Made by a program: the position numbers and the translations under genes. From Agrococcus sediminis (GTDB taxonomy: Bacteria > Actinomycetota > Actinomycetes > Actinomycetales > Microbacteriaceae), in the NCBI RefSeq assembly GCF_007923295.1, contig NZ_VOIR01000002.1, forward strand, positions 1-33,004: a DNA stretch of 33,004 nt, in the 5' to 3' direction. Shown one piece after another: positions 21,882 through 30,938 of this stretch. Every line of letters starts with the position of its first letter. The first letter of the stretch is position 1. The notes beneath the pieces were generated by a model. It ran no database searches. It saw only the letters and a program-made list of their open reading frames with translations, and had not been told where the DNA came from.

Positions 21882-22232
21882 TCAGCCGGAGTAGTGCACG
21901 GGGATCGCGAGCCGCTCGCCCGGCTGGATGGCTCCGGCGATGCCGTTCAGCAGCTCGATCTCGGCGACCACGTCGCGCGGGTCGGCCTCAGGCGCAACGG
22001 CCTCGGCGATCTGCCACAGCGACTGGCCCGGCATGACGGTGATGTGCTCGAACTGCGCCGTCTCGGCCGTCGACGAGGCGACGGCACCGGCGAGGGCGTC
22101 GCCGAGCACGCCGGCGCCGGCGAGCGCGCCTGCGGCGAGCACGGGCGCGGCGACGAGCAGTGCCAGGGCACGGCGGCCGCGGGCGGTCAGGCGCACGCGG
22201 GCACCCGGCGTGGTGGTGGTGATCGCAGTCAT
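21882..22232 (-). CDS. SOS-induced LysM membrane protein, probable division inhibitor (ChiZ/YneA/DivS type)
   Basis: A 116-residue protein with a basic N-terminus, one transmembrane helix (about 21-43, Ala/Leu/Val-rich) and an extracytoplasmic LysM peptidoglycan-binding domain (about 61-111, FEHITVMPGQSLWQIAEAVA...). Small LysM membrane proteins divergent from lexA are known SOS division suppressors: ChiZ in mycobacteria, DivS in corynebacteria, YneA in Bacillus. That function is inferred from architecture, position and the SOS box overlapping its promoter. The ATG has GAGAGGA seven bases upstream; an in-frame ATG 16 codons earlier lies within the leader and is unlikely. Confidence 0.85.
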   Translation of the reverse strand: MTAITTTTPGARVRLTARGRRALALLVAAPVLAAGALAGAGVLGDALAGAVASSTAETAQFEHITVMPGQSLWQIAEAVAPEADPRDVVAEIELLNGIAGAIQPGERLAIPVHYSG

Positions 22233-22298
22233 CGCAGTTCCTCTCGGTGGAGTCCGCGGCCGGTGCTCGGCCGGGAGCACCGGCCGCGAATCTCTGTT

Positions 22299-22314
22299 TC
22301 GAACCTATCTTCGA
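22299..22314 (-). promoter_or_regulatory. SOS box of the LysM gene
   Basis: TCGAACCTATCTTCGA matches the actinobacterial/Bacillus LexA site TCGAAC-N4-GTTCGA at all but one defined base. On the minus strand it covers the -10 hexamer TAGGTT of the LysM promoter, so bound LexA would block RNA polymerase. Confidence 0.85.
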
Positions 22315-22331
22315 TCCTCCGGATGCGTCAA
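22302..22331 (-). promoter_or_regulatory. promoter of the LysM gene
   Basis: TTGACG (22326-22331) and TAGGTT (22302-22307) on the minus strand with an 18-base spacer: the best sigma-70-type promoter in the window. The expected start near 22295 gives a leader of about 60 bases with a normal ribosome site. Confidence 0.75.
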
Positions 22332-22361
22332 GCGCTGTCGCGGAGTTTCTCCACGACACAC

Positions 22362-22377
22362 TCGAACATCCGTTTGA
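22362..22377 (+). promoter_or_regulatory. SOS box of lexA
   Basis: TCGAACATCCGTTTGA differs from TCGAAC-N4-GTTCGA at one base. It overlaps the -35 of the lexA promoter, fitting LexA autorepression. A lone TCGAAC half-site at 22403-22408 lies just downstream of the -10. Confidence 0.85.
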
Positions 22378-22401
22378 TCCGGGCGTCCTGTCGGATACGC
22401 T
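22374..22401 (+). promoter_or_regulatory. promoter of lexA
   Basis: TTGATC (22374-22379) and TACGCT (22396-22401) with a 16-base spacer on the plus strand. The SOS box overlaps the -35. The leader to lexA is about 60 bases. Confidence 0.6.
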
Positions 22402-22466
22402 TTCGAACCACGAGGAGTCAATCGCGGGCCACTGACACGCGATGCACCTGAGGGAGCGGAGCGGGC

Positions 22467-23090
22467 ATGACGAGGCAGCTGACCGAGAAGCAGCAGGCGA
22501 TCCTGCAGGTCATCCAGCGGGCGGTGCGCCAGCGCGGCTACCCGCCGAGCTACCGCGAGATCGGCGACGCCGTGGGGCTCTCGTCGCTCTCGAGCGTCAC
22601 CCACCAGCTCGGCCAGCTCGAGCTCGCGGGCTGCATCCGCCGCGACCCGTCCCGCCCGCGCACGATCGAGGTGCTCATCGACGACGAGGTCGACGAGACC
22701 GCGGGCAGCATCGACCAGGCCGCGTTCGTGCCCCTCGTCGGCCGCATCGCCGCAGGCGTGCCCATCACGGCCGAGCAGCAGGTCGAGGACGTCTTCCCGC
22801 TCCCCCGGCAGCTCGTGGGCACCGGCGACCTCTTCATGCTGAAGGTCGTCGGCGACTCCATGATCGACGCCGCGATCTGCGACGGCGACTGGGTGGTCGT
22901 GCGCCAGCAGCAGACGGCCGAGAACGGCGACATCGTCGCCGCGATGCTCGACAGCGAGGCGACGGTCAAGGTGTTCCGCCAGCGCGACGGCCACACCTGG
23001 CTGCTGCCGCGCAACTCCGCGTTCGAGCCGATCCTCGGCGACGAGGCCGACGTGCTCGGCCGCGTGGTGGCCGTGCTCCGGTCGGTCTGA
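22467..23090 (+). CDS. lexA: SOS repressor LexA
   Basis: Dimeric repressor of the DNA-damage regulon that cleaves itself when it contacts RecA filaments. The 207-residue protein has the N-terminal winged-helix domain (about 1-70, with [21 protein letters not shown] as recognition region), the Ala96-Gly97 cleavage site, and the catalytic dyad Ser131 (GDSM) and Lys168 (ATVKVF). The ATG has GGAG seven bases upstream. It is divergent from the LysM gene and convergent with hflX. Two SOS boxes lie in the shared intergenic region. Confidence 0.97.
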   Translation: MTRQLTEKQQAILQVIQRAVRQRGYPPSYREIGDAVGLSSLSSVTHQLGQLELAGCIRRDPSRPRTIEVLIDDEVDETAGSIDQAAFVPLVGRIAAGVPITAEQQVEDVFPLPRQLVGTGDLFMLKVVGDSMIDAAICDGDWVVVRQQQTAENGDIVAAMLDSEATVKVFRQRDGHTWLLPRNSAFEPILGDEADVLGRVVAVLRSV

Positions 23091-23113
23091 CGGCCCGGGC
23101 GGCGCCCGGGCCG
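23091..23113. terminator. bidirectional hairpin between lexA and hflX
   Basis: CGGCCCGGGC (23091-23100) and GCCCGGGCCG (23104-23113) form a perfect 10-bp stem with a 3-base loop, starting right after the lexA stop and ending 5 bases before the hflX stop. It fits a shared terminator for the convergent genes, though neither side has a U-tract. Confidence 0.7.
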
Positions 23114-23118
23114 CCAGG

Positions 23119-24645
23119 TCAGGCCCGGAACTCGGCCAGCTGGCCCGCCGCGGCCTCCGTCACCATCGCATCGATGCGCGTGCCCGCCTCGTCGTGCGTC
23201 TCGCGCAGCACCTCGAAGCGCTCGTGGAGGTCGGCCACGACATCGCCGCGGTCGTAGGGCACGAGCAGCGACACCGCGACCTGCGGGCGCGGCAGCAGCT
23301 CGGCGATCCGCGCGAGCAGCTCGTCGACGCCCTCGCCGGTGCGGGCCGACGCGAAGACCGCGTCGGGCTGCAGGCCGCGCAGCACGAGCCGCTCGTCGGC
23401 GGTCACGAGGTCGGCCTTGTTGAAGACGACGATCTCGGGGATCGAGCGCGCGCCCGTCTCGCCCAGCACATCGCGCACCGTCGCGATCTGCGAGGCCGGA
23501 TCCGGGTGGCTCGCATCGACGACGTGCACGATGACCTCCGACTCCGCGACCTCCTCGAGCGTCGAGCGGAAGGCCTCCACGAGCTGGTGCGGCAGGTTGC
23601 GCACGAAGCCCACGGTGTCGGCGATCGTGAACTCCCGGCCGTCCGGCGTGCGCGCGCGGCGCACGGTCGCGTCGAGGGTCGCGAACAGCGCGTTCTCGAC
23701 CAGCACGCCGGCACCGGTGATGCGGTTGAGCAGGCTCGACTTGCCGGCGTTCGTGTAGCCGGCGATCGCCACGCCCGGCACCTCGAACCGGTCGCGGTTC
23801 GCGCGCTTCGCCTGCCGCGCCGGTGCGAAGCCCTTGATCTGCTTGCGCAGCCGCGCCATGCGCGAGTGGATGCGACGGCGGTCGAGCTCGATCTTGGTCT
23901 CACCGGGACCGCGGGAGCCCATGCCGGCGCCCTGGCCGCCGACCTGGCCACCGGCCTGGCGCGACATGGACTCGCCCCAGCCGCGCAGGCGCGGCAGCAG
24001 GTACTCGAGCTGCGCGAGCTCGACCTGCGCCTTGCCCTCTCGGCTCTTGGCGTGCTGGCTGAAGATGTCGAGGATGACGGCGGTGCGGTCGATGACCTTC
24101 ACCTTGACGCGGTCCTCGAGCGCGCGCCGCTGGCTGGGCGAGAGCTCGCTGTCGGCGATGACGGTGTCGGCGCCCAGCTCCTTCACGATCGCGGCGAGCT
24201 CCTCGGCCTTGCCGCGGCCCACGTACGTGGCGGGATCGGGGTTGGGGCGGCGCTGCAGCATGCCGTCGAGCACGAGCGCGCCTGCGGTCTCGGCGAGCGC
24301 CGCGAGCTCCCGGAGGGAGTTCTCGGCGTCCTCCGCCGAGCCCGAGTAGACGCCGACGAGCACGACGTTCTCGAGGCGCAGCTGCCGGTACTCGACCTCG
24401 GTGACGTCCTCGAGCTCGGTGCGGAGGCCGTCGACGCGGCGGAGGGCCGCGCGCTCGTCGCGGTCGAGCTGGTCGCCGTCGGGGTCGACCGCGTCGTCGC
24501 CCTCCTGGAGCGCCTGCGCGCGCGCGGCGAGCAGCTCGCGCTCGCCGGGGGCCGCCCAGGCCAGGATGCGCTCCGTCGCGCGCCCGTGACCCTCGGCCTC
24601 GGCGGGGCCGGGCTGGGTGGGGTCTGCCTCGTTCGGTGCTGCCAT
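23119..24645 (-). CDS. hflX: GTPase HflX
   Basis: Ribosome-associated GTPase that splits stalled or heat-damaged ribosomes in other bacteria. The 508-residue protein has the HflX N-domain (about 85-220), a Gly-rich connector (about 232-250, QAGGQVGGQGAGMGSRGPGET), a coiled-coil, then the G domain: G1 GYTNAGKS (296-303), G3 DTVG (343-346), G4 NKAD (409-412). About 80 charged residues precede the conserved part. The ATG at 24643-24645 was chosen because GAAGGA lies seven bases upstream; 13 further in-frame codons would run into the divergent gene. It is the only minus-strand gene between dapF and lexA. Confidence 0.94.
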   Translation of the reverse strand: MAAPNEADPTQPGPAEAEGHGRATERILAWAAPGERELLAARAQALQEGDDAVDPDGDQLDRDERAALRRVDGLRTELEDVTEVEYRQLRLENVVLVGVYSGSAEDAENSLRELAALAETAGALVLDGMLQRRPNPDPATYVGRGKAEELAAIVKELGADTVIADSELSPSQRRALEDRVKVKVIDRTAVILDIFSQHAKSREGKAQVELAQLEYLLPRLRGWGESMSRQAGGQVGGQGAGMGSRGPGETKIELDRRRIHSRMARLRKQIKGFAPARQAKRANRDRFEVPGVAIAGYTNAGKSSLLNRITGAGVLVENALFATLDATVRRARTPDGREFTIADTVGFVRNLPHQLVEAFRSTLEEVAESEVIVHVVDASHPDPASQIATVRDVLGETGARSIPEIVVFNKADLVTADERLVLRGLQPDAVFASARTGEGVDELLARIAELLPRPQVAVSLLVPYDRGDVVADLHERFEVLRETHDEAGTRIDAMVTEAAAGQLAEFRA

Positions 24646-24659
24646 GCTTCGTCCTTCGC

Positions 24660-24665
24660 TACTGT
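24660..24665 (+). promoter_or_regulatory. -10 element of the RsmC-like methyltransferase gene
   Basis: TACTGT on the plus strand, seven bases before GTG 24673-24675. It lies only 15 bases from the hflX start, so the divergent genes must have overlapping promoter regions. Confidence 0.4.
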
Positions 24666-24672
24666 CGTGTCC

Positions 24673-25278
24673 GTGCCGGACCACTACTTCTCACCCGATC
24701 CCGTCGCGCCCGAGGCGGTCCGGACCATCCGGGTCCCGCTCGACGGTCGCGAGCGGGAGATGGTCACGGCGACCGGTGTCTTCTCCGGCGACCGCCTCGA
24801 CGTCGGCACGGCGGTGCTGCTGGATGCCGTGCCCGCGCCGCCCGAGACCGGTGAGCTGCTGGATCTCGGCTGCGGCTGGGGGCCGATCGCGGCGACGCTC
24901 GCGCTCCGCTCCCCCGCCGCCCGCGTGTGGGCGGTCGACGTCAACGCCCGAGCGCTCTCGCTCGTGGAGCGGAATGCCGAGCTGCTCAGCATATCGAACA
25001 TCACCCCCGCGCTCCCCGAGCGCGTGCCCGCCGACGTGCGCTTCGACGCCATCTGGTCGAACCCGCCCATCCGCATCGGGAAGCCGCAGCTCCACGCGCT
25101 GCTCGAGACCTGGATCCCGCGGCTCGCGCCGGGGGCGACCGCGTGGCTCGTGGTGCAGAAGCACCTCGGCGCCGACTCGCTGCTGCGCTGGCTGGCCGAG
25201 CGCTTCGCCGGGTACGAGGTGGAGCGCGCGGACTCGCGGAAGACGTATCGCATCATCGCGATCACGGCACCGGACTGA
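24673..25278 (+). CDS. RsmC-like class I methyltransferase
   Basis: SAM-dependent methyltransferase of about 201 residues, of the small RsmC/RsmD-like type (MTS family). The SAM-binding motif is LDLGCGWGPIA, the acidic loop is VWAVDVNARAL, and the substrate-base motif is NPPIRIG, the form used by N2-guanine rRNA methylases. It corresponds to only the catalytic half of enterobacterial RsmC, so the target (16S rRNA guanine or other) is uncertain. GTG 24673 is favoured because TACTGT lies seven bases upstream and no ribosome site exists; GTG 24667 would add two residues. The 3' end overlaps dapF by 17 bases, tail to tail. Confidence 0.85.
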   Translation: MPDHYFSPDPVAPEAVRTIRVPLDGREREMVTATGVFSGDRLDVGTAVLLDAVPAPPETGELLDLGCGWGPIAATLALRSPAARVWAVDVNARALSLVERNAELLSISNITPALPERVPADVRFDAIWSNPPIRIGKPQLHALLETWIPRLAPGATAWLVVQKHLGADSLLRWLAERFAGYEVERADSRKTYRIIAITAPD

Positions 25279-26128
25279 GCGTCTCTCCTCGGAAGACGAT
25301 CTCCGCCGGACCGGTGAGCCACACGTGGCCGCGGTCGTCGAGCTCGACCTCGAGCCTGCCGCCCGGCACGTCGACGATCCACCGGTCGGCAGCATCCCCC
25401 GACCAGTGCCGCGTCGCCATGGCGGCCGCGACGGCGCCGGTACCGCACGAGAGCGTCTCGCCGACCCCGCGCTCGTGCACCCGCATGCGGATCGAGCCCA
25501 CGCCGTCGGCGATCGTGCCCGGCACGACGAACTCGACGTTCGCGCCGTCGTCCGCCGCCGGCTCGAGCGCCGGCGCGCGGTGCAGGTCGAGGCCCGCGAG
25601 CTCCTCCTCGCTCGCGAGGGCGACGACGACGTGCGGGTTGCCGGTCGAGACGTCCTGGCCCGGGCGGGGAACGTCGAGGCCGGCGGATGCGACGAGTCGG
25701 GTGCCGCCGAGCTCGAACGGCCCGAGGTCGGCCGAGAGCAGGCCGCCGCGCCGCACGACGCGCTTGAGGCCCGCCCGCGTCGCCACGTCGAGCGCGCCGC
25801 CCTCCGGCAGCTCGGCGAGCCCGGACTCGAGCAGGAAGCGCACGAAGACGCGCACGCCGTTGCCGCACATCTCGCTCAGGCTGCCGTCGGCGTTCCAGTA
25901 GTCCATCGCCCACGTGCCGGCCGGCAGCGCGTCGAGCACCGCGTCGCCGGTCGAGCCCGCGGGCACCGCGCGGATCACGCCGTCGCCGCCGACGCCGAAG
26001 CGGCGGTCGGCCAGCTCGCGCACGCGTGCCGCGCTGAGGGGATGCGCGCCCTCGGGATCGGCCACGAGCACGAAGTCGTTGCCGGTGCCGTGGCCCTTGG
26101 AGAACGGGCCGCTCGCGCGCTGCGTCAT
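25262..26128 (-). CDS. dapF: diaminopimelate epimerase
   Basis: Interconverts LL- and meso-diaminopimelate for lysine and peptidoglycan synthesis. The 288-residue protein keeps both catalytic cysteines: Cys88 in EMCGNGVR and Cys228 in LSCGTGAVA. The N-terminal KGHGTGNDFVL loop is also present. The ATG overlaps the miaA stop (ATGA). TAGCCT lies six bases upstream inside the end of miaA, so there may be a separate leaderless promoter. The last 17 bases overlap the convergent methyltransferase gene. Confidence 0.96.
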   Translation of the reverse strand: MTQRASGPFSKGHGTGNDFVLVADPEGAHPLSAARVRELADRRFGVGGDGVIRAVPAGSTGDAVLDALPAGTWAMDYWNADGSLSEMCGNGVRVFVRFLLESGLAELPEGGALDVATRAGLKRVVRRGGLLSADLGPFELGGTRLVASAGLDVPRPGQDVSTGNPHVVVALASEEELAGLDLHRAPALEPAADDGANVEFVVPGTIADGVGSIRMRVHERGVGETLSCGTGAVAAAMATRHWSGDAADRWIVDVPGGRLEVELDDRGHVWLTGPAEIVFRGETLSPVP

Positions 26129-27033
26129 GCCTCCAGGCTAGCGACCGCGCGCGCGGCGAGCGTCGCCGGGTCGGCGGGCGGCGCCGCCGGGTAGCGCTGG
26201 AACCACGAGACCTGCCGCCGCGCGTACCGACGGGTGAGCGCCTGGGTGCGCGCGATGGCCTCGGCCTCGTCGATCGCGCCGTCGAGCTGGTCGAGCGCCT
26301 GGCGGTAGCCGATGGCCTGCTGCGCGGTCGTGCCGCGCTCGATGCCGGCCGCGCGCAGCGCCCGCGCCTCCTCGACGATGCCGAGCCCCCACATCCGCTC
26401 CACCCGCTCGTCGAGCCGCGCGACGAGCCGATCGCGCTCGACGCGCACATGCTGGATGATCGTCGGCCGCAGCAGCGACTCCTCGGGCGGCAGTCCCACG
26501 CGGAACGGCTCGCCGGTGAGCGTCACCGCCTCGAGCGCGCGCACGAGGCGCCTGCCGTTGTGCGGTCCGATGGCGTCGGCGGCCGCCCGGTCGACGGCGG
26601 CGAGCCGCTCGTGCATGGCGGTCGGGCCCCGCTCGGCGAGCTCGGCCTCGAGCTCGGCGCGGAGCGTTGCATCGGTCGCCGGGAAGGCGAACTCGTACAG
26701 GGCGCTCGAGGCGTAGAGGCCGCTCCCGCCCACGAGCACCGGCACCGCCCCCCGGGCCTCGATGCCGGCGATCGCCGCCAGGGCCGCCTCGCGGTAGGCC
26801 GCGACGGCGGCGTCCTCCCACGGCTCGAGCACGTCGATCAGGTGGTGCGGGTGCCCCCGCCGCTCGTGGGCGCTCGCCTTCGCCGTGCCGATGTCCATGC
26901 CGCGGTACAGCTGCATCGCGTCGCAGTTCACGAGCTCGCAGCGCGCGCCGAGCGCGACCACCGCGTCCGCGATGTCGAGCGACAGCGCCGTCTTGCCGGT
27001 GCCGGTGGCGCCGACGACGGCGATGAGGGTCAC
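26125..27033 (-). CDS. miaA: tRNA dimethylallyltransferase
   Basis: Adds the dimethylallyl group to A37 of tRNAs reading UNN codons, making i6A, which MiaB then thiolates. The 302-residue product has the P-loop GATGTGKT (8-15), the [17 protein letters not shown] segment, and the FQRYP C-terminal tail typical of the family. The GTG start overlaps the miaB stop (GTGA). With MiaB encoded directly upstream, the two consecutive steps of ms2i6A synthesis are translationally coupled. The long in-frame upstream extension lies within miaB and is not real. Confidence 0.95.
   Translation of the reverse strand: MTLIAVVGATGTGKTALSLDIADAVVALGARCELVNCDAMQLYRGMDIGTAKASAHERRGHPHHLIDVLEPWEDAAVAAYREAALAAIAGIEARGAVPVLVGGSGLYASSALYEFAFPATDATLRAELEAELAERGPTAMHERLAAVDRAAADAIGPHNGRRLVRALEAVTLTGEPFRVGLPPEESLLRPTIIQHVRVERDRLVARLDERVERMWGLGIVEEARALRAAGIERGTTAQQAIGYRQALDQLDGAIDEAEAIARTQALTRRYARRQVSWFQRYPAAPPADPATLAARAVASLEA
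26135..26140 (-). promoter_or_regulatory. -10 element of dapF (leaderless type)
   Basis: TAGCCT on the minus strand, six bases before the dapF ATG and within the last codons of miaA. The 15 bases TAGCCTGGAGGCATG are identical to those at argC. Confidence 0.45.
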
Positions 27034-28526
27034 GTGCCAACGCGCAGCGTGGGCAGGCCGAGCAGGACCGGGCCGGCGGCGCCCGCGGCGGCGGATGCGC
27101 CGGTGGGCGCGGGCACGCCGCACGAGTCGGCCTGCGCGCGGTCCCAGGCGTCGCCGGCGCGCGTGCGGCGGAGCGCGAGCGGTCCGCCATCGGCGATGAG
27201 GTGGAACGGCGCCGCCTCGGTGATCTCGACGGTGACGACGTCGCCGGGCCGCGGCTGCTCGCCGTCCGGCGCCGGAGCGAAGTGCACGAGACGGTTGTCC
27301 TCGGCGCGCCCGCTCAGCCGGTGGGTCTGCGCATCCTTCTTGCCCTCGCCGACCGAGACGAGCACCTCGGCCGTGCGGCCGACCTGCGCGCGGTTCTCCT
27401 CGTGCGCGATGCGGTCCTGCAGCTCGACGAGGCGCTCGAAGCGCTCCTGCACGACCGCCTTCGGCACCTGGTCGGGCATGGTGGCGGCCGGGGTGCCGGG
27501 GCGGATGGAGTACTGGAAGGTGAACGCGGAGGCGAAGCGCGACGCCTCGACCACCCGCATCGTCTCGGCGAAGTCCTCCTCGGTCTCGCCCGGGAAGCCC
27601 ACGATGATGTCGGTCGTGATCGCCGCGTGGGGGATGCGCTCGCGCACCCGGTCGAGGATGCCGAGGAACTTCGAGGAGCGGTAGGAGCGGCGCATCGCGC
27701 GCAGCACGCGGTCGGACCCCGACTGCAGCGGCATGTGCAGCTGGGGCATGACCGCGTCGGTCTCGGCCATCGCGTCGATGACGTCGTCGGTGAACGCCGC
27801 GGGGTGCGGGCTCGTGAAGCGGATGCGCTCGAGCCCGTCGATCGCGCCGGCAGCGCGCAGGAGCTTGCCGAAGGCCAGCCGGTCGCCGAACTCGACGCCG
27901 TAGGAGTTGACGTTCTGGCCCAGCAGCGTCACCTCGATCGCGCCGTCGTCGACGAGCGCCTGCACCTCGGCGAGGATCTCGCCGGGCCGTCGGTCGCGCT
28001 CCTTGCCGCGCAGCGACGGCACGATGCAGAACGTGCAGGTGTTGTTGCAGCCGACCGAGATCGAGACCCAGCCGGCGTACGTCGACTCGCGCTTCGTCGG
28101 CAGCGTCGACGGGAAGACCTCGAGGGCCTCGAGGATCTCGACCTCGGCGTCGCCGTTGTGGCGGCTGCGCTCGAGCAGCGTCGGCAGCGACCCGATGTTG
28201 TGGGTGCCGAAGACGACGTCGACCCAGGGGGCGCGCTCGACGATCGTCGCGCGGTCCTTCTGGGCGAGGCAGCCGCCGACGGCGATCTGGAACCCGGGCC
28301 GCTCGCGCTTCGTCTTGGCCAGGTGGCCCAGGTGGCCGTAGAGCTTCTGGTCGGCGTTCTCGCGCACCGCGCACGTGTTGATCACGATGACGTCGGGGGC
28401 GCCGTCGACGGCTGCGGCGTAGCCGGCCTCCTCGAGCGAGCCGCGCAGCCGCTCGGAGTCGTGCACGTTCATCTGGCAGCCGAACGTCTTCACCTCGTAG
28501 GTGCGCTGCGGGGCGATCGCGGACAT
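27030..28526 (-). CDS. miaB: tRNA-2-methylthio-N6-dimethylallyladenosine synthase
   Basis: Radical-SAM methylthiotransferase acting on i6A37. The 498-residue protein has the UPF0004 domain with cluster cysteines Cys17, Cys52 and Cys86, the radical-SAM motif C160-x3-C164-x2-C167 (CNNTCTFC), and a TRAM domain (about 375-440). The last 50 residues are Ala/Gly-rich and poorly conserved. The ATG has TACGCT six bases upstream and lies only 18 bases after a strong hairpin. That hairpin would end transcription from the lipoprotein gene, so miaB probably starts its own leaderless mRNA with miaA and dapF. Confidence 0.96.
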   Translation of the reverse strand: MSAIAPQRTYEVKTFGCQMNVHDSERLRGSLEEAGYAAAVDGAPDVIVINTCAVRENADQKLYGHLGHLAKTKRERPGFQIAVGGCLAQKDRATIVERAPWVDVVFGTHNIGSLPTLLERSRHNGDAEVEILEALEVFPSTLPTKRESTYAGWVSISVGCNNTCTFCIVPSLRGKERDRRPGEILAEVQALVDDGAIEVTLLGQNVNSYGVEFGDRLAFGKLLRAAGAIDGLERIRFTSPHPAAFTDDVIDAMAETDAVMPQLHMPLQSGSDRVLRAMRRSYRSSKFLGILDRVRERIPHAAITTDIIVGFPGETEEDFAETMRVVEASRFASAFTFQYSIRPGTPAATMPDQVPKAVVQERFERLVELQDRIAHEENRAQVGRTAEVLVSVGEGKKDAQTHRLSGRAEDNRLVHFAPAPDGEQPRPGDVVTVEITEAAPFHLIADGGPLALRRTRAGDAWDRAQADSCGVPAPTGASAAAGAAGPVLLGLPTLRVGT

Positions 28527-28532
28527 GCCCTC

Positions 28533-28538
28533 AGCGTA
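28533..28538 (-). promoter_or_regulatory. -10 element of miaB-miaA-dapF (leaderless type)
   Basis: TACGCT on the minus strand, six bases before the miaB ATG. The -35 region would fall inside the adjoining hairpin arm. Confidence 0.5.
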
Positions 28539-28544
28539 CCGAGC

Positions 28545-28584
28545 GCGCGAGCGGGGCGGACCGCGTGGCCCGCCCCGCTCGCGC
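28545..28584 (-). terminator. strong hairpin downstream of the lipoprotein gene
   Basis: Perfect 15-bp inverted repeat (arms 28545-28559 and 28570-28584) with a 10-base loop, 30 bases after the lipoprotein stop and 18 bases before miaB. No U-tract. By position it is a terminator that insulates miaB. Confidence 0.7.
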
Positions 28585-28614
28585 TGCCGCGGCCGACTCC
28601 CGCCGGCGCGGCGA

Positions 28615-29064
28615 TCAGCCCTGGGTCAGGGTGACGTCGTAGCCGCTGTCGCCGTTGCCGTCGACGCCGGTGAGCTCCATCGTCTCGAGCTGCGCGGTGC
28701 CGGTGTACGTGAGGCTCTGGATGTCCTCGATGCCGCCGATGAAGATCGTGATCTGGTCGCCCGCGACCTCCCACGTGTCGCCGGCCTCGTCCCAGTTCTG
28801 CCCGTTCCAGTCGTTGAGCAGCACCGTGCCGTCGCCCTCGAGCACGAGATCCATCGTGTTGCCCGCGGCGTCCTCGCCCGACCAGGCGGTGTCGGCGAGG
28901 TCGACCGAGGCCGAGCCCGTGTCACCGCCGTCGCCGGAGGGCGCGGGAGCCTGCGTCTCGGTCGTGGTGCCGCCGCCCATCGGGGGCAGCTGGAAGCAGC
29001 CCGTGAGGGCGAGGAGGGAGGCGGCCGCGATGGCCGGGACGGCGAGGATCCTGGTGCTCTTCAT
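28615..29064 (-). CDS. small lipoprotein of unknown function
   Basis: A 149-residue precursor with a basic N-terminus, a hydrophobic signal segment (7-20) and the lipobox LTGC, giving an acylated Cys23. A Gly/Thr/Ala/Pro-rich linker (about 28-50) precedes an acidic, beta-rich domain (about 52-149) with many Asp, Gly and Trp residues. I do not recognise the domain; the alternating strands resemble small calycin- or lipocalin-like lipoprotein domains, but this is only an impression. The ATG has TAGATT six bases upstream, a leaderless arrangement. It is flanked by hairpins on both sides and so is probably monocistronic between recX and miaB. Confidence 0.8.
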   Translation of the reverse strand: MKSTRILAVPAIAAASLLALTGCFQLPPMGGGTTTETQAPAPSGDGGDTGSASVDLADTAWSGEDAAGNTMDLVLEGDGTVLLNDWNGQNWDEAGDTWEVAGDQITIFIGGIEDIQSLTYTGTAQLETMELTGVDGNGDSGYDVTLTQG

Positions 29065-29070
29065 GGCTCG

Positions 29071-29076
29071 AATCTA
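29071..29076 (-). promoter_or_regulatory. -10 element of the lipoprotein gene (leaderless type)
   Basis: TAGATT on the minus strand, six bases before the ATG at 29064. It lies just past the hairpin that follows recX. Confidence 0.55.
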
Positions 29077-29102
29077 GCCCTCTCCCAGGAACCGAGACTG
29101 GA

Positions 29103-29128
29103 TGCGTCCTGGAGGTCTCCCGGACGCA
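29103..29128 (-). terminator. hairpin downstream of recX
   Basis: TGCGTCC (29103-29109) pairs with GGACGCA (29122-29128), extended by three inner pairs after one mismatch. It starts 6 bases past the recX stop and probably ends the recA-recX mRNA. No U-tract. Confidence 0.55.
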
Positions 29129-29134
29129 CTGCGG

Positions 29135-29703
29135 TCACCGGAAGCGCGGGCCCTTCGGCCGCGTGCGCTCGATCGCGACGCGCACGGCGGAGCCTCCGAA
29201 GCCCCGCCGCTGCAGCCACCCGGCGAGGCGGCGCTCGGCGGTCTCGTCGTCGAGCGAGCCCATGCGCCGCCGTCGCTCGCCGGCGGCGTCGATCGCCCGC
29301 TGCAGCTCGTCGGCGCGATCGGGGTCGTCGAGCACCGCGGGGTCGAGGCCGCGCCTGCGGAGCTCGGCCGAGACGCCGCGCTCGCCCAGCTGCTTGCGCT
29401 CGCGCAGGCGGTCGGCGAGGTCGCGAGCCAGCTGCGCGTCGTCGACGAGTCCCTCGGCGGCGAGCCGATCGAGCACGCTCGCGCGCACCTCGGGCTCGAC
29501 GTCGCGGCGCTCGAGGGTGCGATCGAGCTCCTGCCGGCTGGCGGCCCTGCGCCCGAGCGCCCGCAGCGCGATGGAGCGCGCCGACTCCTCGTCGACGCGC
29601 TCCACCGGTGCCGCGTCGCCCGACCCCGCCGCCTCCTCGGGCTCGTCGCGCTGGGCGACCCAGGCGGAGAGCTCGGTGATGGCGGCGAGCCGGTCGCGAT
29701 CGC

Positions 29704-29707
<4 letters not shown>
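29135..29707 (-). CDS. recX: regulatory protein RecX
   Basis: Binds RecA filaments and limits their activity. The 190-residue all-helical protein shows the RecX repeats: [22 protein letters not shown] (about 48-69), ...[23 protein letters not shown] (about 90-113) and the third repeat ending in [17 protein letters not shown] (about 164-180). The first 40 residues are a variable acidic extension. Its GTG start overlaps the recA stop (GTGA), so RecX is made in proportion to RecA and under the same SOS control. Confidence 0.93.
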
Positions 29708-30777
<1,070 letters not shown>

Positions 30778-30879
30778 TGCCGGCCTTTCCGTTGGTGGTG
30801 CGCTCACGCTACGTCCGGCCGCTGACATGCGTGCGGCTCGGGTCGTCACCTGTGGATGACGGCCCCGACGAGCACCTCG

Positions 30880-30910
30880 AGCCTACGCCCGGATCGAACG
30901 AGTCTTCGAA
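30880..30910 (-). promoter_or_regulatory. recA promoter
   Basis: TAGGCT (30880-30885) with TTCGAA (30905-30910) 19 bases upstream on the minus strand. The -35 match is poor. The SOS box fills the space between the two, so LexA binding would occlude the promoter. Confidence 0.5.
30894..30909 (-). promoter_or_regulatory. SOS box of recA
   Basis: TCGAACGAGTCTTCGA: one base away from TCGAAC-N4-GTTCGA. It has the same variant half-site (CTTCGA) as the LysM box. It lies about 115 bases before the recA start. Confidence 0.85.
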
Positions 30911-30938
30911 CGCCGCGTCGGCGTGTCGCGCGCCGCCC

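Noticed and set aside
22403-22418. Third SOS box close to lexA
   Set aside because: TCGAAC is present but the right half is AGGAGT, so it is a half-site at most.
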